The position numbers were made by a program, and so were the translations under genes. A DNA stretch of 64,000 nucleotides from Candidatus Dechloromonas phosphoritropha (GTDB lineage: Bacteria > Pseudomonadota > Gammaproteobacteria > Burkholderiales > Rhodocyclaceae), in contig JADKGN010000004.1 in the NCBI GenBank assembly GCA_016722705.1, positions 2,170,001 to 2,234,000 of the forward strand, read 5' to 3'. Under the pieces are notes generated by a model. That model did no database searches. It saw only the letters and a program-made list of their open reading frames with translations, and was not told the DNA's origin. Below are positions 26,163 through 34,126 of this stretch, in pieces (the first letter of the stretch is position 1; each line of letters opens with the position of its first letter).

Positions 26163-26459
26163 ATGAATAAGACCGAGTTGGTCGAAGTTGCTGCAAGAGA
26201 GGCCGACATCACCAAGGTCGCCGCCGAAAAGGCACTTTCGGCCATTATCGAGGCTGTCGTAAGCACTGTGGCGAGTGGGGGGTCGGTTACACTGGTCGGC
26301 TTCGGCACCTTCAAGTCCGCCAGTCGCGCCGAGCGTATCGGCAAGAATCCTAAGACGGGCGCTACCCTGACGATCGCGGCGACCACGGTGCCAAGATTTA
26401 CCGCCGGCACAGCGTTCAAGGCTGCGGTCGCCTCCAAGAAACCCGCAAAGAAGAAGTAA
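26163..26459 (+). CDS. HU-family DNA-binding protein
   Basis: A 98-residue histone-like protein. It starts MNKTELVEVAAREADITKVA and has the family core VTLVGFGTFKSASRAERIGK followed by NPKTGATLTI, the beta arms that wrap DNA (about 46-80). The tail KKPAKKK is an added basic extension. HU bends and compacts DNA as a dimer. A strong AGGAGG ribosome site lies about eight bases before the ATG. It stands alone, downstream of the IS3 element. Confidence 0.95.
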   Translation: MNKTELVEVAAREADITKVAAEKALSAIIEAVVSTVASGGSVTLVGFGTFKSASRAERIGKNPKTGATLTIAATTVPRFTAGTAFKAAVASKKPAKKK

Positions 26460-26513
26460 GCGGGCCTCACCAATGCGGGATTCGTCCCGGCGGATTCCTC
26501 TTCCTGGCTTTCA

Positions 26514-26828
26514 ATGAACGATCAAAACCCAGAAAACCCCCCAGTTGTCCCGCCGCCGGCACCGCCGCCCAATGATAACCGTCGCCGCCTGCGCGAGTTG
26601 CTGGCGATCTCCGAAAGGGACAGAACAGACGAGCAGTGGGATGAAATCATCGAGCTGGAAATTCAGCTCGCGCCGGGTAACCGTGCCTCCACATCCGACC
26701 TTGGCAGTGCTCAGAACCTTGGTGGTGGCCAGAACAAGCCGCCTGGCCAGCCAAAGAAGCACCGCCCCCGCACGATCAGCAATAACCGTCGGCCCCGGCC
26801 CAACAAACCAACGGGCAGCCAAGTCTGA
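26514..26828 (+). CDS. Small proline-rich basic hypothetical protein
   Basis: A 104-residue protein with a Pro-rich N-terminus (PPVVPPPAPPPND), a predicted helical acidic-basic centre (RLRELLAISERDRTDEQWDE), and a basic Gly/Pro/Asn tail (KKHRPRTISNNRRPRPNK). No membrane segment or catalytic motif. I do not recognise a named family. The tail suggests nucleic-acid binding, which is a guess. It lies between HU and the hydroxylase gene on the same strand. The ribosome site is weak. Confidence 0.6.
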   Translation: MNDQNPENPPVVPPPAPPPNDNRRRLRELLAISERDRTDEQWDEIIELEIQLAPGNRASTSDLGSAQNLGGGQNKPPGQPKKHRPRTISNNRRPRPNKPTGSQV

Positions 26829-26867
26829 TTCCCCTGCCGTTGCGAATGAAGCGGCAATATTAATGTC

Positions 26868-28031
26868 ATGCAGCAGTTTGATCTGATCATCGTCGGGGGC
26901 GGACTCGCCGGCGCCAGCCTTGCTATTGCCCTGCGCGACACGCCACTGCGCGTTGCGTTGGTCGAATACCAGGCGCCGACGCGCCCGGAAGGCTGGGATG
27001 CCCGCGTCTATGCCATCAGTCCGGCAAACGTGGCTTTCCTCAAGCGGATCGGCGCCTGGAAACATCTCGATGCCGAGCGTATTTCAGCGATTCACGGCAT
27101 GGACGTGCGCGGAGACTCCGGGGGCAGGCTGGGATTCTCCGCTTACGAGGCCGGAGTTCCTGAACTTGGGTGGATACTCGAGGCGTCGCTCATGGGCTGC
27201 GAGTTCTGGGAGAGCGCCAAGCGGCAGAGCAATCTCACGCTGCTCTGCCCGTCGCGTCCGAAAAGTCTGGACTTCGCTGCGGACGGTGCCCGGCTCGAAC
27301 TGGTCGATGGCTCGATCCTGACAGCCCGTCTGCTCGTTGGCGCCGATGGCCGGGATTCCTGGGTGCGTCGGACCGCGGGTCTTTCTGCGGTCAATATGCC
27401 CTACGGCGAAAAGGGCGTGGTCGCCAACCTGGAGACGGAAAGGCCACATCGTAATATCGCGCATCAATGGTTCCGCGACGATGGCGTGCTCGCCTATTTG
27501 CCTCTTCCCGGAAACCGCATCTCGATTGTCTGGTCGACTCCTGATGAAAACGCGGATCAACTTTGCGCCTTGCCTTCCGATCTCTTCTGCCAGCGCGTGG
27601 CCGCCGCAGGGTGCTATTGCCTCGGCGGGCTGCGAGTGGTGACCGCTCCGACCGCCTTCCCGCTACGGTTGATGCGCGTTCCACAAACCGTTGCGCCGCG
27701 CCTGGCTCTGGTCGGCGACGCGGCGCACGGCATCCATCCGCTTTCCGGGCATGGCATTAACCTTGGCTTTCAGGATGCCAGCGAACTGGCAGCCCTTCTT
27801 GCCGGTGCCCAGCCATGGCAGGACATAGGCGACGAGCGCTTCCTGCGGCGCTATCAACGTGCCCGTCGCGAAGAGACGGCGCTGATGCAGACCACGACCG
27901 ACAGCCTGCGCCGCCTGTTCCGCGATGCGCCGCCCGGACTGCGCGGCCTGCGTAACCTCGGCCTGAACCTTGCCAACGGATTGCCATTTGTCAAAAATGC
28001 CCTGGTGCGTTATGCGCTGGGCGCCTTCTAG
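26868..28031 (+). CDS. UbiH/UbiF-family FAD-dependent hydroxylase
   Basis: A 387-residue flavin monooxygenase. The FAD dinucleotide motif is DLIIVGGGLAGASLAIAL at the start. A central LLVGADGRDSWVRRTAG carries the conserved GADG, and the third FAD motif is LVGDAAHGIHPLSGHGINLG. Members hydroxylate the ring in ubiquinone synthesis (C1, C5 or C6 position); which one cannot be read here. It acts at the cytoplasmic membrane face. dsbC follows after nine bases, so the two are probably co-transcribed. Confidence 0.88.
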   Translation: MQQFDLIIVGGGLAGASLAIALRDTPLRVALVEYQAPTRPEGWDARVYAISPANVAFLKRIGAWKHLDAERISAIHGMDVRGDSGGRLGFSAYEAGVPELGWILEASLMGCEFWESAKRQSNLTLLCPSRPKSLDFAADGARLELVDGSILTARLLVGADGRDSWVRRTAGLSAVNMPYGEKGVVANLETERPHRNIAHQWFRDDGVLAYLPLPGNRISIVWSTPDENADQLCALPSDLFCQRVAAAGCYCLGGLRVVTAPTAFPLRLMRVPQTVAPRLALVGDAAHGIHPLSGHGINLGFQDASELAALLAGAQPWQDIGDERFLRRYQRARREETALMQTTTDSLRRLFRDAPPGLRGLRNLGLNLANGLPFVKNALVRYALGAF

Positions 28032-28040
28032 GAGAATTGA

Positions 28041-28745
28041 ATGCTGAAGAAACTCTTGCCACTCGCGCTTGCCTCGATGTTCATCGCGACAGTCAACGCT
28101 GACGAGGCCGACATGAAGAGGGTAATGGAGTCCAAGCTCGGGGCCAAGGTCGAGAGCGTGACCAAGTCGGGTTATCTCGGTCTTTACGAAGTCTATTCGG
28201 AAGGCAGCATCCTTTATACTGATGAGAAGATGACGGCATTCATCGCCGGCGGCCAGTTGATTGACGGCAAGACGATGAAGAACGTCACCGAGGAGCGCAT
28301 GCGCAAGCTGACCGCGATAAAGTTTTCCGAACTGCCGCTGGACCGGGCCATCAAGCAGGTGCGCGGCGATGGCAAGCGAGTCATGGCCACCTTTGAGGAC
28401 CCCAACTGCGGTTATTGCAAGCGTTTGGCCAAGGAAATTCAGAAGCTGGACAATGTGACGATCTACACCTTCCTTTACCCTATCCTGTCCGAGGATTCGA
28501 TCAGGAAGTCAAAGCAGATCTGGTGTTCCGTCGATCGCGCCAAGGCGTGGAACGACTGGATGGTCGAAGGGCGCGCACCGGCCGGCAAGGACGATTGCGA
28601 CACTGCGGCTATCGTCAAGAATCAGGAGTATGGGCGTCGCCTCGGCATCAGCGGAACGCCGACGATATTTTTCGCCGATGGCGAGCGTGTGCCGGGCGCA
28701 ATGCCGCTGGCGAAGATCGAGCAGAAGCTCGGCCAGTTGAAGTAA
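28041..28745 (+). CDS. dsbC: DsbC-family periplasmic disulfide isomerase
   Basis: A 234-residue protein with a signal peptide (PLALASMFIATVNA). The N-terminal dimerisation region (about 20-95) includes VTKSGYLGLYEVY. The thioredoxin domain has the active site DPNCGYCKRL (Cys123 and Cys126) and the cis-Pro loop ISGTPTIFF. It should reshuffle wrong disulfides in periplasmic proteins, with DsbD as electron source. A good AGGAGA site precedes the ATG. A hairpin terminator follows at 28758. Confidence 0.93.
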   Translation: MLKKLLPLALASMFIATVNADEADMKRVMESKLGAKVESVTKSGYLGLYEVYSEGSILYTDEKMTAFIAGGQLIDGKTMKNVTEERMRKLTAIKFSELPLDRAIKQVRGDGKRVMATFEDPNCGYCKRLAKEIQKLDNVTIYTFLYPILSEDSIRKSKQIWCSVDRAKAWNDWMVEGRAPAGKDDCDTAAIVKNQEYGRRLGISGTPTIFFADGERVPGAMPLAKIEQKLGQLK

Positions 28746-28757
28746 GGCTTTCCTTCA

Positions 28758-28797
28758 CCGGGCCAGCCTGCGAATTCCGTGGGGTGGCCCGGCTTTC
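28758..28797 (+). terminator. Probable terminator after dsbC
   Basis: Stem CCGGGCCA (28758-28765) pairs with TGGCCCGG (28785-28792) around a 19-base loop and is followed by CTTTCT. It starts 13 bases after the dsbC stop. The T tract is short, so efficiency is uncertain. Confidence 0.6.
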
Positions 28798-29157
28798 TCG
28801 CTCCCGCGTGGGGGCGAACGGGGCTTGAGAAATTCTGGGATCGGGGCAGGTCGACGACCTGACTTTGCTCCTTGGCGCCGCGCGCTTGGGCCACGCCCCT
28901 CGCGACTCCTTACGCCGGGGCGTCCAGCGACGAATCTCCCGCGCATGGCTGCGGTCGACTCGCAGCCTTGCTCAAAATCCACTTCTACTTCAGCAGCGAC
29001 CGCATGGCGTCATCGCCAGGCAAAAAGGCGCCCAAATCCTTATAAATTACATTAAGAGTTTATACGCAGCCTTTGATTTTTATGGATATTTTTAAGTCGC
29101 AAACTTGTAAAACATCGCCTAAGTCATTGTTGCAAATGGATAAATCGGAATTTCGTT
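28798..29157. other. Gene-free stretch with two stem-loops upstream of the dcw promoter
   Basis: No ORF with family resemblance. Two short perfect stems are visible: ACGCCCC/GGGGCGT (28893-28923) and GGCTGCG/CGCAGCC around GTCGACT (28947-28967). After 29030 the DNA becomes AT-rich, as expected for a promoter region. Confidence 0.5.
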
Positions 29158-29158
29158 C

Positions 29159-29187
29159 TTGACTGAGGTTCTCTCATGTCCTAAAGT
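29159..29187 (+). promoter_or_regulatory. Probable sigma-70 promoter of the dcw cluster
   Basis: TTGACT (29159-29164) and TAAAGT (29182-29187) are separated by exactly 17 bases. The -35 box is one base from consensus. It lies about 45 bases before the mraZ ATG, and the MraZ boxes begin at its -10 end. Confidence 0.72.
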
Positions 29188-29221
29188 GGGAAAATGTGTA
29201 GAAAAGTGGGAAAAAAGGGAG
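29187..29221 (+). promoter_or_regulatory. MraZ operator, 10-nt-phased repeats
   Basis: Boxes TGGGA (29187-29191), TGTAG (29197-29201, weak), TGGGA (29207-29211) and GGGAG (29217-29221) recur every 10 bases. Known MraZ sites are TGGGN boxes with 5-base spacers, bound by the ring-shaped protein. Lying at the promoter -10 and start region, they should allow MraZ to repress its own operon. Confidence 0.78.
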
Positions 29222-29231
29222 CGAAGTCGGA

Positions 29232-29678
29232 ATGTTCGAGGGGGCGGCGGCACTCAGTCTGGATGCGAAGGGGCGGCTTGCCATACCGGCAAGGCATCGC
29301 GAAAGCCTGCTCGCCGCTGGCGAGGGCTCGCTCGTCCTGACAGCGCACCCGCACCACTGCCTCCTCCTTTACCCGTCGCCGGCCTGGCAGCCGATCCGTG
29401 ACCAGTTCCTCAAAGTTTCCAGCCTTGATCCGCGGACCGCTTCGATCAAGCGTGTGCTGGTCGGCAACGCGCGTACCGAGGAACTCGATTCCGCCGGGCG
29501 TATCCTTGTCGCCCCCGAGTTGCGCGAATATGCCCAGTTCGAGAAGACGGTCTACCTGGTTGGCATGGGATCGCACTTCGAGATCTGGAGCGAGGCCGGC
29601 TGGAAGCGGCAGAATGAACTGGCGGCGGAAGCGCTTGCGGGTGACTTGCCGCCCGGTCTCGGTGAGCTGGTGCTGTGA
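29232..29678 (+). CDS. mraZ: Transcriptional regulator MraZ
   Basis: A 148-residue protein of usual length with two AbrB-like MraZ repeats. The first is ALSLDAKGRLAIPARHRESL (about 7-55) and the second is NARTEELDSAGRILVAPELR (about 79-125), each with the DXXGR core. It binds the repeats just upstream and represses the dcw operon. First gene of the cluster; its stop overlaps the GTG start of rsmH. Confidence 0.95.
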   Translation: MFEGAAALSLDAKGRLAIPARHRESLLAAGEGSLVLTAHPHHCLLLYPSPAWQPIRDQFLKVSSLDPRTASIKRVLVGNARTEELDSAGRILVAPELREYAQFEKTVYLVGMGSHFEIWSEAGWKRQNELAAEALAGDLPPGLGELVL

Positions 29679-30601
29679 CGCGCGGTTCGGCCCATGTAAC
29701 TGTACTGCTCGAAGAGGCGGTGGAGGCACTGGCGATAAGAGCTGAAGGCGTCTACCTCGATGCCACCTTCGGGCGCGGTGGCCACAGCCGGCGCATCCTC
29801 GAACGCCTCAATGAAAAGGGCCGCCTGCTGGCGGTCGACCGCGACCCGATGGCAATTGCTGCCGGGCAAGCCATCAACGATCCGCGGTTTCACCTGGCGC
29901 ATCGCGCCTTCGGCGAGATTGCCGGGGCGGCGCGCGAGGCTGGCGTTGCGGAAGTCGATGGGGTGCTGTTCGACATCGGAGTGTCGTCCCCGCAGATCGA
30001 CGAGGGGGAGCGCGGCTTCAGCTTCCGCCACGATGCGCCGCTCGATATGCGCATGGACACGACGCGCGGCGAGACGGCGGCCGAATGGCTGGCACGGGCG
30101 GAAACAAGGGAAATTACGGAGGTCATCAGGAACTATGGCGAAGAACGGTTTGCTTTCCAGATTGCAAAGAAGGTTGTGGCTGCTCGGCTCGAACAGCCTG
30201 TTGTCACAACAGGCCAGTTTGCGGCACTCGTACGCTCGGCCGTGCGCACCCGTGAGCCAGGGCAGGACGCGGCGACGCGCAGCTTTCAAGCTCTACGGAT
30301 TCATATCAATCAGGAACTCGGCCAGCTGGCGCTAGCCTTGCCGCAGGCTGTCCAACTGCTCAGGCCAGGCGGGCGGCTGGTGGTGATTTGCTTCCATTCG
30401 CTCGAGGACCGCATTGTCAAGAACTTCATGCGCGAGCAGTCGACGGCCGACTCGCTCCCCAAAAGCCTTCCGTTGCGCGCCGACCAGTTGCCGGCGCCAA
30501 AGCTGCGCCTGGTCGGTAAGGCGGTCAAGGCTTCCGCCGCCGAGGTTGGTGCCAACCCTCGGGCGCGCAGTGCGGTGATGCGGATAGCCGAGAAGATCTG
30601 A
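29675..30601 (+). CDS. rsmH: 16S rRNA m4C1402 methyltransferase RsmH (MraW)
   Basis: A 308-residue S-adenosylmethionine methyltransferase that modifies N4 of C1402 in 16S rRNA. It starts at GTG 29675, overlapping the mraZ stop (GTGA), and reads HVTVLLEEAVEAL. SAM-binding motif: YLDATFGRGGHSRRILE. Further family signatures are FDIGVSSPQIDEGERGFSFR, LRIHINQELGQL and VVICFHSLEDRIVKNFM. Normal length. The start codon of ftsL overlaps its stop by one base. Confidence 0.96.
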   Translation: MTRGSAHVTVLLEEAVEALAIRAEGVYLDATFGRGGHSRRILERLNEKGRLLAVDRDPMAIAAGQAINDPRFHLAHRAFGEIAGAAREAGVAEVDGVLFDIGVSSPQIDEGERGFSFRHDAPLDMRMDTTRGETAAEWLARAETREITEVIRNYGEERFAFQIAKKVVAARLEQPVVTTGQFAALVRSAVRTREPGQDAATRSFQALRIHINQELGQLALALPQAVQLLRPGGRLVVICFHSLEDRIVKNFMREQSTADSLPKSLPLRADQLPAPKLRLVGKAVKASAAEVGANPRARSAVMRIAEKI

Positions 30602-30903
30602 TGGTCCGTTTCAACATGATCCTTCTTCTGATCGCCGTCGTTTGCGCATTGGGCGCCGTGACCTCCCAGCACCGTGCGCGCAAGCTCTTCCAGGCGCTGG
30701 AAGGAGAGCAGGAGCGCGTGCGTCAACTGGACATCGAATATGGACAACTGCAGCTCGAGCTATCGACCTGGGCGACCCATCCGCGGGTCGAGCAGATCGC
30801 CCGTGACCGACTGCGCATGGTAACGCCGGATGCGATTGGCAGAGTGATCGACAAGCCGGTACCGAAGTCGGCACCCAGGCCGGCGAAGCAGGGGGGGCGC
30901 TGA
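30601..30903 (+). CDS. ftsL: Cell division protein FtsL
   Basis: A 100-residue bitopic membrane protein: short cytoplasmic start, one membrane segment (MILLLIAVVCALGAVTSQH), then a periplasmic coiled coil (ALEGEQERVRQLDIEYGQLQ). The motif LSTWATHPRVEQIARDRLRM is typical of betaproteobacterial FtsL. It joins FtsB and FtsQ and helps activate the FtsWI synthase. Position between rsmH and ftsI supports the call. Confidence 0.92.
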   Translation: MVRFNMILLLIAVVCALGAVTSQHRARKLFQALEGEQERVRQLDIEYGQLQLELSTWATHPRVEQIARDRLRMVTPDAIGRVIDKPVPKSAPRPAKQGGR

Positions 30904-32651
30904 TGGCCATCCGTCGGCGCACTCAACGCGGCCACCGGTTCACCGAGAGCCCGGTGCTGCAACTGGCCTTGCAGGGCTGGCGCTCGCGCATGGTCGGCCT
31001 GCTGTTGATGGGCGCCTTCGCGGCGCTGGTCGGGCGCAGCTTCTATTTGCAGGTCATCAACAACGACTTCCTGCAAGAGAAAGGCGAATCGCGCTACCGC
31101 CGCGATATTGAGGTTTCTGCCTTACGCGGCAAGATCGTCGACCGCAACGGCGACATGCTGGCCGTGTCGACGCCGATGAAGTCGATCTGGGCAATCCCCG
31201 GCGACGCGCGGACCATGAGTGCGGAGCAGAAGCGGCAACTGGCCGCGCTGCTCGACATGGGCGTCCGTGATTTGGATGGCAAGATTGCCCCGGAAAAGAC
31301 ATTCGTTTTCATCAAACGCCAGGTTCCGCCGGAAACCGCCGACCGCATCACCGCATTGAAGCTGCCGGGCGTGCATCAGGAAAAGGAATATCGTCGTTAC
31401 TACCCTACAGGCGACATGACGGCGCACATCGTCGGTTTTACCGGCGTGGACGACAGGGGGCTTGAAGGGGTCGAACTGGCCTATCAGCCGAGTCTGATCG
31501 GGCGCCACGGCAGCCGTACCGTGATCCGCGACCGCCGCGGCAACATCGTCGAGGACATAGGAGCGCTGAAGCCGCCCCAGGATGGCAGGGACGTTCGCCT
31601 GGCGCTCGATTCGAAGATCCAGTATCTGGCGTACAGCCAGCTCAAGGCGGCGGTCGAGAAGCACAACGCCAAGGCGGGCGGCGCCATCGTCCTCGATACA
31701 CGGAACGGCGAGATCCTCGCGCTGGTCAATCTGCCGTCCTACAATCCGAACAATCGCGAGCATCTCTCCGGGGCCCAACTGCGCAACCGGGCGATTACCG
31801 ATACCTTCGAGCCGGGGTCGGTGATGAAGCCATTCACCGCCGCGCTGGCCCTCGAACGCGGCAAGGTGCGGCCGGATACCGTGATCAACTGCGCGCCGGG
31901 CAGGCTGACCATCGGCTCGGCGACCATATCCGATGCGCATCCCCACGGCGCCCTGACCGTGGCGCAGGTGGTCCAGAAATCGTCGAACGTCGGCACGGTC
32001 AAGATTGCACTCGGTTTCCCGCCCAAGGAGATGTGGGAAATGTTCGACAGCGTCGGCTTCGGCCAGGCGCCCAATCTCGGGTTCCCCGGCGAGGTGCATG
32101 GTCGCCTGCGGCCGTGGAAGAACTGGCGGCCGATCGAACAGGCGACGATGTCCTATGGACATGGCATATCGGTCAGCCTGATCCAGTTGGCGCGCGCCTA
32201 TGCCATTTTCGCGCGTGACGGCGAGACAGTCCCGGTGACCCTGATCCGCAACGACGAGCCGCCGGCGCACGGCACTCGCGTCTTTTCGCAGCAGACGGCG
32301 CGCGAGATCCGCACCATGCTGGAAATGGCAGTGCAGCCGGAAGGGACCGCGCCCAAGGCCCGGGTGCCCGGCTACCGGGTCGGTGGCAAGACGGGTACGG
32401 CCTACAAGATCGAGGGCGGCGTCTATGTCAGGAAGTACGTCGCCTCGTTCGTCGGCCTGGCGCCGATTAGTGATCCGCGACTGGTGGTGGCGGTGATGAT
32501 CGACGAGCCGACGGGTGGCGCACATTATGGGGGTGACGTTGCCGGCCCGGTGTTCTCGCAGATCATGGGCGGCTCCCTGCGCACGCTTGGAATTCCGCCC
32601 GACGATCCGGTTCAGGTGGCCGATGCGGCGACCGGGAAGGGGCGGCTGTGA
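30903..32651 (+). CDS. ftsI: Septal peptidoglycan transpeptidase FtsI (PBP3)
   Basis: A 582-residue class B penicillin-binding protein. One N-terminal membrane segment (MVGLLLMGAFAALVGRSFYL), a pedestal domain with RRDIEVSALRGKIVDRNGD, and the transpeptidase domain from about residue 240. The active-site motifs are FEPGSVMKPF (SXXK), VQKSSNVG (SXN) and GGKTGTAYK (KTG). It cross-links septal peptidoglycan with FtsW. Ends in a GTGA overlap with murE. Confidence 0.96.
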   Translation: MAIRRRTQRGHRFTESPVLQLALQGWRSRMVGLLLMGAFAALVGRSFYLQVINNDFLQEKGESRYRRDIEVSALRGKIVDRNGDMLAVSTPMKSIWAIPGDARTMSAEQKRQLAALLDMGVRDLDGKIAPEKTFVFIKRQVPPETADRITALKLPGVHQEKEYRRYYPTGDMTAHIVGFTGVDDRGLEGVELAYQPSLIGRHGSRTVIRDRRGNIVEDIGALKPPQDGRDVRLALDSKIQYLAYSQLKAAVEKHNAKAGGAIVLDTRNGEILALVNLPSYNPNNREHLSGAQLRNRAITDTFEPGSVMKPFTAALALERGKVRPDTVINCAPGRLTIGSATISDAHPHGALTVAQVVQKSSNVGTVKIALGFPPKEMWEMFDSVGFGQAPNLGFPGEVHGRLRPWKNWRPIEQATMSYGHGISVSLIQLARAYAIFARDGETVPVTLIRNDEPPAHGTRVFSQQTAREIRTMLEMAVQPEGTAPKARVPGYRVGGKTGTAYKIEGGVYVRKYVASFVGLAPISDPRLVVAVMIDEPTGGAHYGGDVAGPVFSQIMGGSLRTLGIPPDDPVQVADAATGKGRL

Positions 32652-34126
32652 ACGCTCCACGCAAGATTCTCGACCGTCTGGCAGCGCGCGGCATCGTCGC
32701 CGTGGGAGTGGCCGATGACAGCCGTCAGGTGCGTCCCGGACACATCTTCCTCGCCTATCCGGGCGACCTCGCCGATGGACGCCGTTACATCGGCGACGCC
32801 ATCGAGCGCGGGGCCGTTGCAGTGCTCTGGCAGGGAAACGGAAATTTTGCCTGGAATCCGGCGTGGACCGCGGCTAACTTGCAAGTCGACGGGCTACGGG
32901 CGCTCGCCGGTCCGCTGGCGCATCTGGTCTGTGGCGAGCCGAGTGCCAAGCTCTCGCTGATCGCCGTTACCGGTACCAACGGCAAGACCACGGTCAGCCA
33001 GTTCATTGCCCGCGCCCACGCCCGCAAGTGTGCGGTCATCGGCACGCTCGGCGCCGGCTTTCAGGGCGCGCTCGCGGATACCGGCTTCACGACGCCGGAA
33101 GCGACGACCCTGATGCGCCTGCTGGCCGGCTTCCGGAGTGCCGGGGCCGAGGCCTGCGCACTTGAAGCCAGTTCGATTGGCATCGTGGAGGGACGCTTGA
33201 ACGGCGCACGGGTCGATGTTGCGGTGTTCACCAATTTAACCCGCGACCACCTCGACTACCACGGCAGCATGGAAGCGTATGCGTCGGCGAAGCGACGCCT
33301 ATTTGCCTGGCCAGGCTTGCGCGCGGCGATTATCAATGCCGACGACGAAATGGGCCGCAAGCTGATGCGTGAAACGACCGCGCGCACTGTTCTCGGCTAC
33401 GGCATCGGCGATCCGGCGACGACGGGCGGCGCGGCGGTGCGGGCCGAGAATCTGGTCGCGACGCCGGGTGGGCAGCACTTCAATCTGGTGCTGCCGGGCG
33501 GGCGCGCCAAGGTCCATACCTGCCTTCTCGGGCGCTACAACGTAGGCAACCTGCTGGCTGCGGCAGCGGTACTCCATGATGCCGGAATCGATGCCGGAGA
33601 AGTTGCCCGCCGACTGTCGGCGCTGACCCCTCCGGCCGGTCGGATGGAGCGCCTGGGCGGTGCCGGCGAGCCGCTGATCATCGTCGATTACGCGCACAGC
33701 CCGGATGCGCTGGAGAATGTCCTGCGGGCGTTGCGCCGTGTGGCGCAGGCGCGCAATGGAAGCCTCTGTGTCGTTTTCGGCTGCGGTGGCGACCGCGACC
33801 GCGGCAAGCGACCGCAGATGGGTGAGGTTGCCGCCCGGCTGGCCGATCGCGTGGTGCTGACCAGCGATAACCCGCGTGGCGAGGACCCGGCGCGCATCAT
33901 TGCCGACATCCAGGCTGGCATGTCGCCGGTCGAGTCCATCGTCGACCGATCCGTTGCCATCCGCCGCGCCATCGCCGGCGCCGGTGTCAACGATATCGTA
34001 CTGCTTGCCGGCAAGGGACATGAGCCCTACCAGGAGGTCGCCGGGGTCCGGGCGCCGTTCTCCGATGTCGACCAGGCCCGGGCCGCGCTTGCCTTGCGTC
34101 GGGAATGTCCGCGGGTGGTGGCATGA
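32648..34126 (+). CDS. murE: UDP-MurNAc-L-Ala-D-Glu:meso-DAP ligase MurE
   Basis: A 492-residue Mur ligase with GTG start. The ATP-binding loop is AVTGTNGKTTVSQF; the central domain has HLDYHGSMEAYASAKRRLF. The motif TSDNPRGEDPARI includes DNPR, which selects meso-diaminopimelate as third residue of the stem peptide, as expected for a Gram-negative wall. It adds the third amino acid in the cytoplasm. The stop overlaps the murF ATG. Confidence 0.96.
   Translation: MNAPRKILDRLAARGIVAVGVADDSRQVRPGHIFLAYPGDLADGRRYIGDAIERGAVAVLWQGNGNFAWNPAWTAANLQVDGLRALAGPLAHLVCGEPSAKLSLIAVTGTNGKTTVSQFIARAHARKCAVIGTLGAGFQGALADTGFTTPEATTLMRLLAGFRSAGAEACALEASSIGIVEGRLNGARVDVAVFTNLTRDHLDYHGSMEAYASAKRRLFAWPGLRAAIINADDEMGRKLMRETTARTVLGYGIGDPATTGGAAVRAENLVATPGGQHFNLVLPGGRAKVHTCLLGRYNVGNLLAAAAVLHDAGIDAGEVARRLSALTPPAGRMERLGGAGEPLIIVDYAHSPDALENVLRALRRVAQARNGSLCVVFGCGGDRDRGKRPQMGEVAARLADRVVLTSDNPRGEDPARIIADIQAGMSPVESIVDRSVAIRRAIAGAGVNDIVLLAGKGHEPYQEVAGVRAPFSDVDQARAALALRRECPRVVA

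Noticed and set aside
31122..32660. 512-codon open frame on the minus strand opposite ftsI
   Set aside because: Antisense shadow of a high-GC gene; no domain pattern, while ftsI on the plus strand has all its motifs.
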